Part shown: positions 1-6,111 of the stretch, piece by piece
How positions within the stretch are numbered: the stretch's first letter is position 1
Layout: every line of letters starts with the position of its first letter
Source: an uncultured bacterium
GTDB lineage: Bacteria > Bacteroidota > Ignavibacteria > Kapaibacteriales > UBA4661
Assembly (NCBI GenBank): GCA_937899715.1
Contig: CALCNX010000024.1
Coordinates: 1 to 6,283 of the forward strand
Direction: 5' to 3'
DNA length: 6,283 nt
Translations under genes and position numbers: made by a program
Notes under the pieces: model-generated
Seen by the model: the letters and a program-made list of their open reading frames with translations, nothing else
Databases searched by the model: none
Told to the model about the DNA's origin: nothing

Positions 1-1
1 C

Positions 2-694
2 GCACCATTTTTCACGGTTGATTTCACCAAGCCGGAGACGATTATGATTGAGGAATTATCACAGTTTACCCGTGAGACCTTCGATGTGGACGACGTGACC
101 CGCACCGCCACCCAACTCATGCACACCGAAAACATCAAAGCATATCTTGTCCGCCAACTGGACAGCCCCAGCGATGAGTTCGTGAGGCTGCTCATCAATG
201 CCTCGGATGCAAACGCAAAGTTCACCGCCAAAAACGCCGACATCATGCGTTCCATCGTGAAAAAGGCATTGGAGAATGTGGTGCAAAACCGCGTCCATCA
301 AACTCTCAAAACTGCACAACTGGCGGGTTTGCAAAATGGTGTTGCTTCGGAGAACGGGCAAGCGGGCGGAGGCAAAGAAATCGTAACGACGGTCGAGGAA
401 TGGGAAGGGTTCTACACGGTGCGGACGCTCTTGCACGACATCATCACGCCCGACCGAGTGCAGTTCAAAGACACGGTGTCGTACTTTAATGTGCTGCTCG
501 ACGGCAATCCACGCCAGCAGATATGCCGCTTCTACTTCAACAATCCCCGAAAGTTCTTGGGCTTGTTCTCCGAGAAAGGCGAAGTAAAAAAAGAGATTGG
601 CGGCATCGCCGACCTGTACCTCCACAAGCGAGATTTTGCTGCGGCGGTGCAGATGTACGTCAAAAAAACTATTTACCCCATGCAAGCGATATGA
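2..694 (+). CDS. HsdR_N-type restriction endonuclease-like protein, C-terminal part (5' cut by window)
   Basis: The frame is open from the first complete codon of the window, so the ATG at 44 is internal and the gene begins upstream. The visible 230 residues resemble, from memory, the C-terminal half of solitary proteins annotated as type I restriction enzyme R-subunit N-terminal (HSDR_N, COG4748) proteins of roughly 350 aa. The matching stretches are the PFFTVDF...IEELSQFTRETFDVDD segment right after the nuclease domain, a helical middle with a low-complexity linker (GQAGGGKE), and then IVTTVEEWEGFYTVRTLL and the DTVSYFNVLLDGNPRQQICRFYFN block. In the family the PD-(D/E)xK nuclease core is N-terminal, so it lies outside the window and its catalytic residues cannot be checked. 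No helicase or specificity subunit is visible here. The stop overlaps the next start as ATGA (691-694). Family assignment fairly sure; biological role (restriction or otherwise) unknown. Confidence 0.8.
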   Translation, partial: APFFTVDFTKPETIMIEELSQFTRETFDVDDVTRTATQLMHTENIKAYLVRQLDSPSDEFVRLLINASDANAKFTAKNADIMRSIVKKALENVVQNRVHQTLKTAQLAGLQNGVASENGQAGGGKEIVTTVEEWEGFYTVRTLLHDIITPDRVQFKDTVSYFNVLLDGNPRQQICRFYFNNPRKFLGLFSEKGEVKKEIGGIADLYLHKRDFAAAVQMYVKKTIYPMQAI

Positions 695-1071
695 AAATCG
701 AAAACTACATCAATTACATCGAAGTGCTGATTATTTTGACGGACACCAACAAAATGCCATTTCGATATACCAAACTACAAGCCATTGCGGACAGCACACT
801 TGACAAGGGTTTGCGAAAAAGGCTGCTGCCAGCGATAGAGTGGATTCAAAGTGAATTTGAATCCGACGTGTTTCCTGAGCCGCTCGTTACTATCTCAACA
901 TTCATAGGATTCCCCAGCTTTGGCTTTCACGACCGCCTCAATTGGCAACCTGACCAGAACTTGGCAGGACAAGCGGCAAATACGTTCGGGAAATTGACCA
1001 ATTACTGCTACAAACGGTACATCAAACACAAAGACACGTTCATAAACCGAAAGGAGATGCAAGCAGCATGA
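691..1071 (+). CDS. Hypothetical protein, 126 aa
   Basis: I do not recognise this protein. The ATG at 691 is chosen because it overlaps the stop of the preceding gene as ATGA, the usual arrangement for translational coupling; an open frame extends upstream to 523 but would lie wholly inside the preceding gene. No Shine-Dalgarno site is visible. The product is soluble-looking, with no signal peptide or membrane helix. It is rich in aromatic and basic residues, with a helical-looking N-terminal half (about 1-60) that contains KGLRKRLLPAIEWIQSEF. A middle segment, FIGFPSFGFHDRLNWQPDQN, is followed by a basic helix (about 100-126). The stop overlaps the start of the next gene, again as ATGA. Its position suggests co-expression with the restriction-like protein, but nothing in the sequence shows a function. 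Confidence 0.75.
   Translation: MKIENYINYIEVLIILTDTNKMPFRYTKLQAIADSTLDKGLRKRLLPAIEWIQSEFESDVFPEPLVTISTFIGFPSFGFHDRLNWQPDQNLAGQAANTFGKLTNYCYKRYIKHKDTFINRKEMQAA
1051..1056 (+). promoter_or_regulatory. Ribosome binding site AAGGAG for the Cys-rich peptide gene
   Basis: AAGGAG lies 11 nt before the ATG at 1068, inside the end of the preceding gene. It is one of only two clear Shine-Dalgarno-like sites in the window. It supports 1068 as a real start although the encoded protein is only 63 residues long. The spacing is slightly longer than usual. Confidence 0.5.
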
Positions 1072-1259
1072 GAACATACGGTATAGCTTTTTTGCTCTTG
1101 GTGTTTGCCGTGCTCCCCGCGTACAGCGGCGGCAAATGCACAGGCTCCGCCACCTGCAAAGTTTGTAAAGATTGTAGTCGCTACAAGCATTGTAAGGATG
1201 GCGGCAAATGTGGTGCTTGTTCGGTCACGACTCCTTCTGCAAAGAAAGAAAAGAAGTAA
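1068..1259 (+). CDS. Small secreted Cys-rich peptide, 63 aa
   Basis: The start overlaps the preceding stop (ATGA) and has an AAGGAG site upstream. Residues 1-20 form a signal peptide (MRTYG, then a hydrophobic core AFLLLVFAVLP, then AYS before the probable cleavage), so the mature peptide of about 43 residues should be exported. It has seven cysteines at 24, 30, 33, 36, 42, 48 and 51, all in the same phase modulo three, and a Lys-rich tail (KKEKK). The pattern GGKCTGSATC...CKDC...HCKDGGKCGAC resembles, from memory, short Cys-rich segments seen in Bacteroidota secreted proteins; in some of these the residue equivalent to Y39 is also Cys. Metal binding or a disulfide-stabilised fold are both possible; with seven cysteines at least one stays unpaired unless the peptide dimerises or binds metal. 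No T9SS sorting domain is present. Function unknown. Confidence 0.75.
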   Translation: MRTYGIAFLLLVFAVLPAYSGGKCTGSATCKVCKDCSRYKHCKDGGKCGACSVTTPSAKKEKK

Positions 1260-1262
1260 CCG

Positions 1263-2270
1263 ATGAGACTTCCCACAACTACTTTTTTCCATTCAGTGTA
1301 TTCATCCATTATGCGCCTTCTTCTTATCGTTGTTTTTCTTTGCACGGCACCGATTTTTGCTCAAGATGTGGTTGTCAATAAATATTATCGTGGCGGTTCA
1401 CAACAACCTGACATCGTTGAATTACTGGTTATCCGTGATGGCTTTACATTAAGCGGCTATCAGCTTCGAGATTTTGGTATTTCTGCCGATACCCTGCTAA
1501 CAGCAGCCGTACAGCAAGGCACGGGCAACTTTCGATTTACCAATGTTGCCGCTTGGCAGGGTATTCGTGCAGGAACGCTCATCGTTTTGCCCCTCACAAA
1601 CGACTCTTTGCAAAGAAAGCATGATACTGTCTTGACTGTCGGGCTGAACAATCCGACCTACTTTGCGAAATCCGGAAATTTCAATATTGCGAGCCGAGAT
1701 ATGATAATGATAAAGCGCCCCGATGCTGATATCGCCGGAACAGAAGGCAATGTTCATGCGCTTTCGACGGCTTTGCCTCTTAGCTCTAAGGTGTTCGGGA
1801 TTTCACCGCACCTTGCAATCGCAGAAGAACTCAGCACTGCCAAGCCGTTTGCCGTTCCGAACCATACGAGAGGTGATACCACAGACTATCGAGGCAATCG
1901 TGGTACAACTGCTGCTGCCTTAACCTTTGGGCTTGCCAACAATCCCGCCAACCAGCGGTTTTTGGATTCACTTCGTAAAGTACGAACCGCCGTTCAGGAC
2001 GAGAGGCAAGCAGAAATTTCCCGTGTCGTGATTGCACCGCAGCCGACGAGCAGCGAGTGTACGGTAAACTTTCGGCTAGATGCTGCCGATAGGGTGAGCA
2101 TTGCGCTTGTTGATATGCTTGGCAATCGGCGTGAAATGTATTCCCGCAACCATGCTGCGGGAGAGCAGAGCATCCGTTTGTCGCTTTCGGATGTGGCAAT
2201 GGGGACGTACTTTGTGGTGATGAAGGCAGGCAATGCGGAGTGGCGGGAACGAGTACAAATAATGAGGTAA
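1263..2270 (+). CDS. Secreted lamin-tail-domain-like protein with T9SS type A sorting domain
   Basis: A 335-residue exported protein. Two starts are possible. ATG 1263 lies 3 nt after the previous stop, behind a purine-rich tract (1241-1256). ATG 1311 (residue 17) gives a textbook signal peptide, MRLLLIVVFLCTAPIFAQ, cut after A33. I list the longer form for its tight spacing, but 1311 is a serious alternative. Residues about 36-160 look like a lamin-tail domain: a VVVNKYYRGG opening, DIVELLVIRDG, LSGYQLRDFG, then WQGIRAGTLIVLPL. Such beta-sandwich domains are common in secreted FCB proteins. A Ser/Thr- and Asn-rich stretch follows. Residues 254-335 form a type IX secretion sorting domain: IAPQPTSSECTVNF, then VSIALVDMLGNRR, then MGTYFVVMKAG and a basic end (RERVQIMR). 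The protein should cross the outer membrane by T9SS and be surface-bound or released. No catalytic domain is seen. Confidence 0.85.
   Translation: MRLPTTTFFHSVYSSIMRLLLIVVFLCTAPIFAQDVVVNKYYRGGSQQPDIVELLVIRDGFTLSGYQLRDFGISADTLLTAAVQQGTGNFRFTNVAAWQGIRAGTLIVLPLTNDSLQRKHDTVLTVGLNNPTYFAKSGNFNIASRDMIMIKRPDADIAGTEGNVHALSTALPLSSKVFGISPHLAIAEELSTAKPFAVPNHTRGDTTDYRGNRGTTAAALTFGLANNPANQRFLDSLRKVRTAVQDERQAEISRVVIAPQPTSSECTVNFRLDAADRVSIALVDMLGNRREMYSRNHAAGEQSIRLSLSDVAMGTYFVVMKAGNAEWRERVQIMR
2264..2267 (+). promoter_or_regulatory. Ribosome binding site GAGG before a GTG start
   Basis: GAGG overlaps the end of the T9SS cargo gene and sits 6 nt before GTG 2274. This decides the start of the next small gene, which has no ATG near its beginning, and implies coupling to the gene above. 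Confidence 0.4.
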
Positions 2271-2273
2271 GCC

Positions 2274-2528
2274 GTGAAAATCAAACAATGCTTGATACAG
2301 GTTGATTCTCAGATTATCGGTTCCATTTTATCGCTCGACATTCCATCGTTTGTCGCTGACAGAGCACAGATGAAGCGCAATGCGGAAACCAAACTCCGAC
2401 GCTACGCTTCCGAAACACTTTTTGCCGATGAATCTATCCACATCTTTCAAAACGACGAATCGGAAACGGCATCAATCGTGGTTCTGCGCGACAAGTATGT
2501 TCAAATGCAGGAAACGGTGTGGATATAA
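2274..2528 (+). CDS. Hypothetical protein, 84 aa, GTG start
   Basis: I do not recognise this protein. It starts at GTG 2274, 3 nt after the preceding stop, with GAGG correctly spaced upstream. The product has no signal peptide or membrane helix. It begins with a beta-like segment (KIKQCLIQVDSQIIGSILSL), has a basic helical middle (AQMKRNAETKLRRYASETLF) and ends in alternating hydrophobic strands (SIHIFQNDE, ASIVVLRDKYVQMQETVWI). The alternation of strands with one charged helix suggests a small folded cytoplasmic domain. Its reality rests on spacing, the RBS and plausible composition, not on family recognition. Confidence 0.55.
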   Translation: MKIKQCLIQVDSQIIGSILSLDIPSFVADRAQMKRNAETKLRRYASETLFADESIHIFQNDESETASIVVLRDKYVQMQETVWI

Positions 2529-2632
2529 GCCAGAGACCCTGCCATCACGGTGACCCGGACGAGTTCCAATTTTGGGAACTGGGAGCCGCGCTCTCCAAAA
2601 AAATAATTGTTCAACAAAAGAAATCGAAAACT

Positions 2633-3325
2633 ATGGATACCAAAAACACCTTCGCACCATTCAAACGCGATGCCACCGACGCGCCCAACAAAGGAAATAG
2701 CGGGTATGTCATTTCCTATCTTGGTCTCCGCAAAGGAATAGGAATACTTGGCATGGCACTCCCCTTTGTGCTGGCATCAGCGAATATGATTTGGCTGGGG
2801 GACTTGAATATTCTGCCCACCATCAGCGACTACTATTATTCGGCTCTGCACAATATCTTTGTGGGTAGTTTGTGCGCCATCGGAGTTTTTCTTTTTTCCT
2901 ACAAAGGGTACAATACCAAGGACGATTGGGCAGGGGATGTTGCTGCGGTTGCTGCTATTTGCGTTGCACTTTTCCCAACCGCTCCCGGCAGCCCGTCGAG
3001 TGCTGAAGAAATCGTCGGCAGAGTACACTTGGGCGCTGCCTGTCTTTTCTTTGGCGCTCTTGCGTACTTTTGCCTCCGATTATTCACGCAAGGCGAAGGC
3101 ACACCCACGCCAAAAAAAACGCTACGGAATCAAATCTACCGTGCTTGCGGTGGTATCATCATTTTCTGCATTGTCTTGATTGCCGTTGTTTTTGGGTTTG
3201 GGCTGCAGGACAAATTGCCGACGCTAAAGCCGGTGTTTTGGTTGGAAGCGTTGGCTATTGAAGCCTTTGGTTTTTCGTGGATTGTGAAGGGGGAAGCTAT
3301 TGGTCTGCTGAATGATGAGGAATGA
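2633..3325 (+). CDS. Six-helix integral membrane protein, DUF998-like
   Basis: A 230-residue inner-membrane protein from ATG 2633. The first 35 residues are hydrophilic (MDTKNTFAPFKRDATDAP...). Six hydrophobic helices follow at roughly 36-54, 73-91, 101-117, 129-152, 172-191 and 199-217. Conserved-looking marks are TISDYYYSALHNIFVG before helix 2, FSYKGYN after it, VALFPT at the end of helix 3, a His after it (VGRVHLGAA), RNQIYRACG before helix 5 and FWLEALAIEAFGFSWIVKGE at the end. From memory this pattern occurs in widespread bacterial membrane proteins of unknown function, some annotated DUF998; I cannot confirm the Pfam match. The frame is open back to GTG 2519, overlapping the previous gene, but the extra 38 residues are hydrophilic and unlike the rest, so ATG 2633 in an A-rich context is preferred. 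No promoter is obvious in the 104-nt gap. Function unknown. Confidence 0.8.
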   Translation: MDTKNTFAPFKRDATDAPNKGNSGYVISYLGLRKGIGILGMALPFVLASANMIWLGDLNILPTISDYYYSALHNIFVGSLCAIGVFLFSYKGYNTKDDWAGDVAAVAAICVALFPTAPGSPSSAEEIVGRVHLGAACLFFGALAYFCLRLFTQGEGTPTPKKTLRNQIYRACGGIIIFCIVLIAVVFGFGLQDKLPTLKPVFWLEALAIEAFGFSWIVKGEAIGLLNDEE

Positions 3326-3625
3326 AACGGCAAGATAGAATTGCGAACGAGTGAGTGACTGTATCGTGATGGAACTATTGTGAGGTGGTTTTGATGGTGC
3401 TGAATGTAACGGGTTTTTCGTTACATCTGTCACGGGAAACGTGACGGGTGGCAGTAGCGTGGTATGGGGTACACCTCAGACTGCCGGAAACCATCATAAC
3501 ATTATATTCTGAAAGTAGCCTTAGATTTGACTTTCCAGAGAAAGTACTGTTATTCAATTTTGCTTGCCCAAATAGCTTCGAACAACTATACGGGGCAAAA
3601 CGCGAAAAAAAATTTCAAACAGCTT
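3326..3625. other. Convergent intergenic region without a convincing gene
   Basis: This 300-nt stretch lies between the stop of the membrane protein (+) and the stop of the lipoprotein (-). Short open frames cross it, but none has a start context, composition or protein pattern that looks real. Its main content is the group of inverted repeats at 3404-3485. A run of eight A (3605-3612) would be a U-tract on the - strand just past the lipoprotein stop, but no clear stem precedes it. Confidence 0.6.
3404..3485. repeat. Three consecutive inverted repeats (possible structured RNA or double terminator)
   Basis: Hairpin 1: ATGTAACG (3404-3411) and CGTTACAT (3419-3426), a perfect 8-bp stem with a 7-nt loop, GGTTTTT. 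Hairpin 2 starts 3 nt later: GTCACG (3429-3434) and CGTGAC (3440-3445), a perfect 6-bp stem with loop GGAAA, extendable outward to 8 bp with one wobble pair. Hairpin 3: GGCAGT (3450-3455) and ACTGCC (3480-3485), enclosing a smaller imperfect stem (GTA 3462-3464 with TAC 3470-3472). No U-tract follows any of them, so a classic intrinsic terminator is not supported. A bidirectional transcription barrier, a small RNA or an IS end are alternatives. Confidence 0.5.
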
Positions 3626-4696
3626 CTATGGTAAAATCTTACTAAGTTCAAGAATCTTAACACCAAATCCATGAGTGCCGATAAAAAGATGGGTGTCTGT
3701 TGCAAGCATAGTTAAAACATAATGTGCATTGTCTCCGGTACGTGACCCGATAGGAATATTGGCATTAACAACTTTCCACTCTGTGCTATTATTTTTCCGC
3801 CAGTAAATTCCTGTAAATGCTCCATCTGCTGTGCCGGTTGATACAAATAAAGTACTTTTGTTTGCAACTACCGAGACGCAGTATGCTTTGCCGGGTAATC
3901 CTATATTTTCAGCTTTCCACGATTGGCAATTATCAGAAGAAAAATAGACTCCCTGCCCGGTTGGCATAACAACAACATTACCCCATAAAAGAGGGAAATA
4001 ATTTTCTCTGATCCCGGGTATGTTATTGAGATATTTCCAGTCATTATATCCTGATTCGGTTGTGGAAGAGAATATTTGCCCATCTTGTGAGAAAGCATAG
4101 ATAGTATTACCGATGTTGATAAAGCCGTGAAAAACCACTGTTCCTATTTCGGCAGCGTACTGTACCCATGAGTTTGGCGCACCGCGCTCTGACGAGCGCA
4201 TTATCATGTTAGTCAAATTGTCTTTTGTACGAGCACTAAGAAAAACGGTATCGCCCTTGAAAAGCAGAAGGCTGGGTGCATAGCCGATATTAGTTTTGTA
4301 ACTGACATCTAAGGATTGTTGCCATGTTTGACCGCTATCAAGAGAAATATAGAGTCCTCCACTTTCCATGCCGACAAAAAAAACTCCCCTTTGTGCTTGT
4401 ACATATGTCGTTCCCCCAGTGGGCAATCCCCCTCCCGATACTTTTTTCCAGTTTTGCCCCAGGTCGGAAGTCCAAAACAGACCCTCAGCACTGGAAACAT
4501 ACAATTTGTCGTCCATGAAAAGCATTCCCCAACAGTCTTCGGGTTTTTGTACTATTCCGGATGATGAGCCGATCGGTGTTGTCCCTCTGGGTGTCTGTAA
4601 ATCTTCCGGTCGGCAACCGATTATGGTTACGATAATAACTATGACTAGAGCAGGAAAAAGAAAGCGCATACTACTGTTTTTTACGAAAATTAACAT
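3626..4696 (-). CDS. Lipoprotein with BNR/Asp-box beta-propeller
   Basis: A 356-residue lipoprotein. A hydrophobic signal segment (about 11-27) ends in TIIGC, making C28 the lipidated residue. The start may be ATG 4696 or ATG 4669 (residue 10); the latter gives a shorter, more typical signal. Neither has a clear Shine-Dalgarno site. The mature part is a repeat protein with Asp-box turns: SDLGQNW (77-83), SLDSGQTW (118-125) and SSDNCQSW (253-260). Degenerate copies end in W177, W220 and W307. The tryptophans fall 40-52 residues apart, which suggests a six-bladed or larger propeller of the sialidase/Ycf48/VPS10-like type. The closing motif is LFIGTHGFGVKILELS. Such domains often act as binding or assembly scaffolds rather than enzymes, and no catalytic set is visible. 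It starts 23 nt after the barrel-protein gene on the same strand, so the two probably share a transcript and work together in the envelope. Confidence 0.85.
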   Translation of the reverse strand: MLIFVKNSSMRFLFPALVIVIIVTIIGCRPEDLQTPRGTTPIGSSSGIVQKPEDCWGMLFMDDKLYVSSAEGLFWTSDLGQNWKKVSGGGLPTGGTTYVQAQRGVFFVGMESGGLYISLDSGQTWQQSLDVSYKTNIGYAPSLLLFKGDTVFLSARTKDNLTNMIMRSSERGAPNSWVQYAAEIGTVVFHGFINIGNTIYAFSQDGQIFSSTTESGYNDWKYLNNIPGIRENYFPLLWGNVVVMPTGQGVYFSSDNCQSWKAENIGLPGKAYCVSVVANKSTLFVSTGTADGAFTGIYWRKNNSTEWKVVNANIPIGSRTGDNAHYVLTMLATDTHLFIGTHGFGVKILELSKILP

Positions 4697-4719
4697 ATGT
4701 CGGCTATGTAAATGGTATA

Positions 4720-6111
4720 TTAAAACTTAACGCTTACGCCATACGTAAGCCCAATTTTTGAGCTGATCCTATAGGTATTAAGCTCGGGAAACATCACCGA
4801 GCTGCCCTCAAGACCAACGGTAATCTCGGTTCGAGCATCAGGCTGAAAACTTAGCCCTATAATGCTGCGCCCGGTTGGACCTGTCAAGGTCCAACCTAAT
4901 GCTCCTTGCAGAATTACCGCAAATTGATCGCTGAAGGAAATGCGTTGACGAATAAATGCTGCGAGCCACCATAAGGTTGGATATTGTTCGTTATCAAATT
5001 CAGTGTTTCGGTCTGCATCATACGTTCTAAATCGCTGATAATAAGTATCGTAACCCGCTTCCAACCCAACGGCTGTGTTTTTAAAGAGAGCATAACTGCC
5101 ATACATCACAGCATTTTCTAAAATATACCTGTCCGGCATAATGGAAGGGTTAGTGGGTTTTGGGGCATATAGGGTTGTTATACCGCGCATACCTATTGCA
5201 AAGCGTTCTTGGAATACTGACTTATTGACGGAAATAATATTGCCGAATGAGCTTTCTGTCGCAGTTTTCTCGGTTTTGAGAAATGTCTTTTCTATCAATG
5301 GGGAAAACGTAGGAGAAGTTATCGCCCCATCCGAATAAGAATACAAATTTAGTGCAAGATTTGTTGAAAAAGGAAAAGATAATGCTTGTTCGGTTTGAGA
5401 TTTTTGCGATATGGGAGAAATATCTTTCAGATGACTATTGCTATCAATAATTATAGTTGCTTCTTCTTGCAGTTGTTTTGGTAATTGATCTTCGGGTGAA
5501 GTTTTCGGTTCTATGGGGGTGATTGTTTCATTCGTAGCCACATCAAGGGTTTTGCTCCATGAGTATGCAATTTCGTTCCATGACGGTTGTCGAAAAAAGT
5601 CCGACAAGCCGGGCTGTAGAAGATATCCGGTAATATAATGTACCAGTGTTGGTACAGCTTGATTTCGGACATTGGAAAATGCCACTTTTTCAGAGTCACC
5701 GGTCGGACGTTGAAATTTCTCTGAAACACCGTGTTCAGGAGTAGATATCGCTACAGTGGGTTGGGGTTTATCAGGCTTATCCCATATAATGATTGTGTTT
5801 CCTCTTAAAAAATATCCAAACGATAGGCTTGCCAAAAGTATTCCCACAATAACCCCGACCAAAAAAGTTCGTATATGACCGAGACGCAATGATTGTAACG
5901 ATAGTACGGCAAGGCGCTGTTTTGCTGTGGTAACGGCAACCTCAAACGGTATTTGGACAGGTTCTGTCTGCGCTGCCTTGATAATATCTTCAAGAGAAAC
6001 AAACTCCGTAGGTGAGGTATTATTAAAGATTCCGCGCGACCGTGAGGCGAGTTTTGATCCCATTGCTATTCCGAAGTACCAGCGTATGAGTACACAAGTC
6101 GAACAGACCAT
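4720..6111 (-). CDS. Single-pass membrane protein with C-terminal outer-membrane beta-barrel-like domain; 5' end replaced by transposase antisense
   Basis: A 463-residue frame. Residues 35-80 look like a cytoplasmic helical segment (SLEDIIKAAQTEPVQIPF...TAKQRLAVLSLQSLRLG). One transmembrane helix spans about 82-102. A Pro/Ser/Thr-rich linker runs to about 300, and residues about 303-463 alternate in beta-strand fashion (RFAIGMRGITTLYA, AVGLEAGYDTYYQRF, FAVILQGALGWTL, TEITVGLEGSSVMF), ending in GVSVKF, with the terminal aromatic typical of outer-membrane barrels. This layout recalls FCB proteins that carry a short anti-sigma-like N-terminal region, one helix and a porin-family barrel, often encoded beside an ECF sigma factor; that role is an inference. 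Codons 1 to about 34 (6111-6010) lie antisense to an IS256 transposase fragment, so the original start is missing. Available ATGs are 6111 and 6063, with none in between that point and residue 308. The gene may be inactive or chimeric. Confidence 0.7.
   Translation of the reverse strand: MVCSTCVLIRWYFGIAMGSKLASRSRGIFNNTSPTEFVSLEDIIKAAQTEPVQIPFEVAVTTAKQRLAVLSLQSLRLGHIRTFLVGVIVGILLASLSFGYFLRGNTIIIWDKPDKPQPTVAISTPEHGVSEKFQRPTGDSEKVAFSNVRNQAVPTLVHYITGYLLQPGLSDFFRQPSWNEIAYSWSKTLDVATNETITPIEPKTSPEDQLPKQLQEEATIIIDSNSHLKDISPISQKSQTEQALSFPFSTNLALNLYSYSDGAITSPTFSPLIEKTFLKTEKTATESSFGNIISVNKSVFQERFAIGMRGITTLYAPKPTNPSIMPDRYILENAVMYGSYALFKNTAVGLEAGYDTYYQRFRTYDADRNTEFDNEQYPTLWWLAAFIRQRISFSDQFAVILQGALGWTLTGPTGRSIIGLSFQPDARTEITVGLEGSSVMFPELNTYRISSKIGLTYGVSVKF

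Noticed and set aside
59..685. Long - strand open frame of 208 codons
   Set aside because: It is fully antisense to the HsdR_N-like gene, whose + strand protein matches a known family and continues to the window edge. The reverse translation is rich in His, Cys and Val with no recognisable pattern.
523..690. Upstream extension of the 126-aa protein
   Set aside because: The added residues would overlap the restriction-like gene by about 170 nt and read as Arg/Pro/Gln-rich shadow sequence; ATG 691 fits the ATGA overlap.
3404..3426. Integron attC-like site
   Set aside because: GTTACAT does not fit the GTTRRRY core, and there is no integrase or cassette layout nearby.
3605..3612. Possible intrinsic terminator for the lipoprotein gene (U8 on the - strand)
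   Set aside because: No stem of useful length can be paired directly upstream on the - strand, so only the U-tract is present.
3448..3645. 65-codon + strand open frame in the convergent gap
   Set aside because: It starts inside the hairpin cluster, runs into the 3' end of the lipoprotein gene, lacks an RBS and has no protein pattern.
4368..4730. 120-codon + strand open frame over the start of the lipoprotein gene
   Set aside because: It is antisense to the Asp-box and lipobox region, is Pro/Cys-rich and has no coding features of its own.
5927..6010. Extension of the IS256 transposase fragment to the left
   Set aside because: The same + frame is open there, but its residues (NGIWTGSVCAALIISS) do not resemble the transposase N-terminal region, while the - strand codes for the helical segment of the barrel protein.
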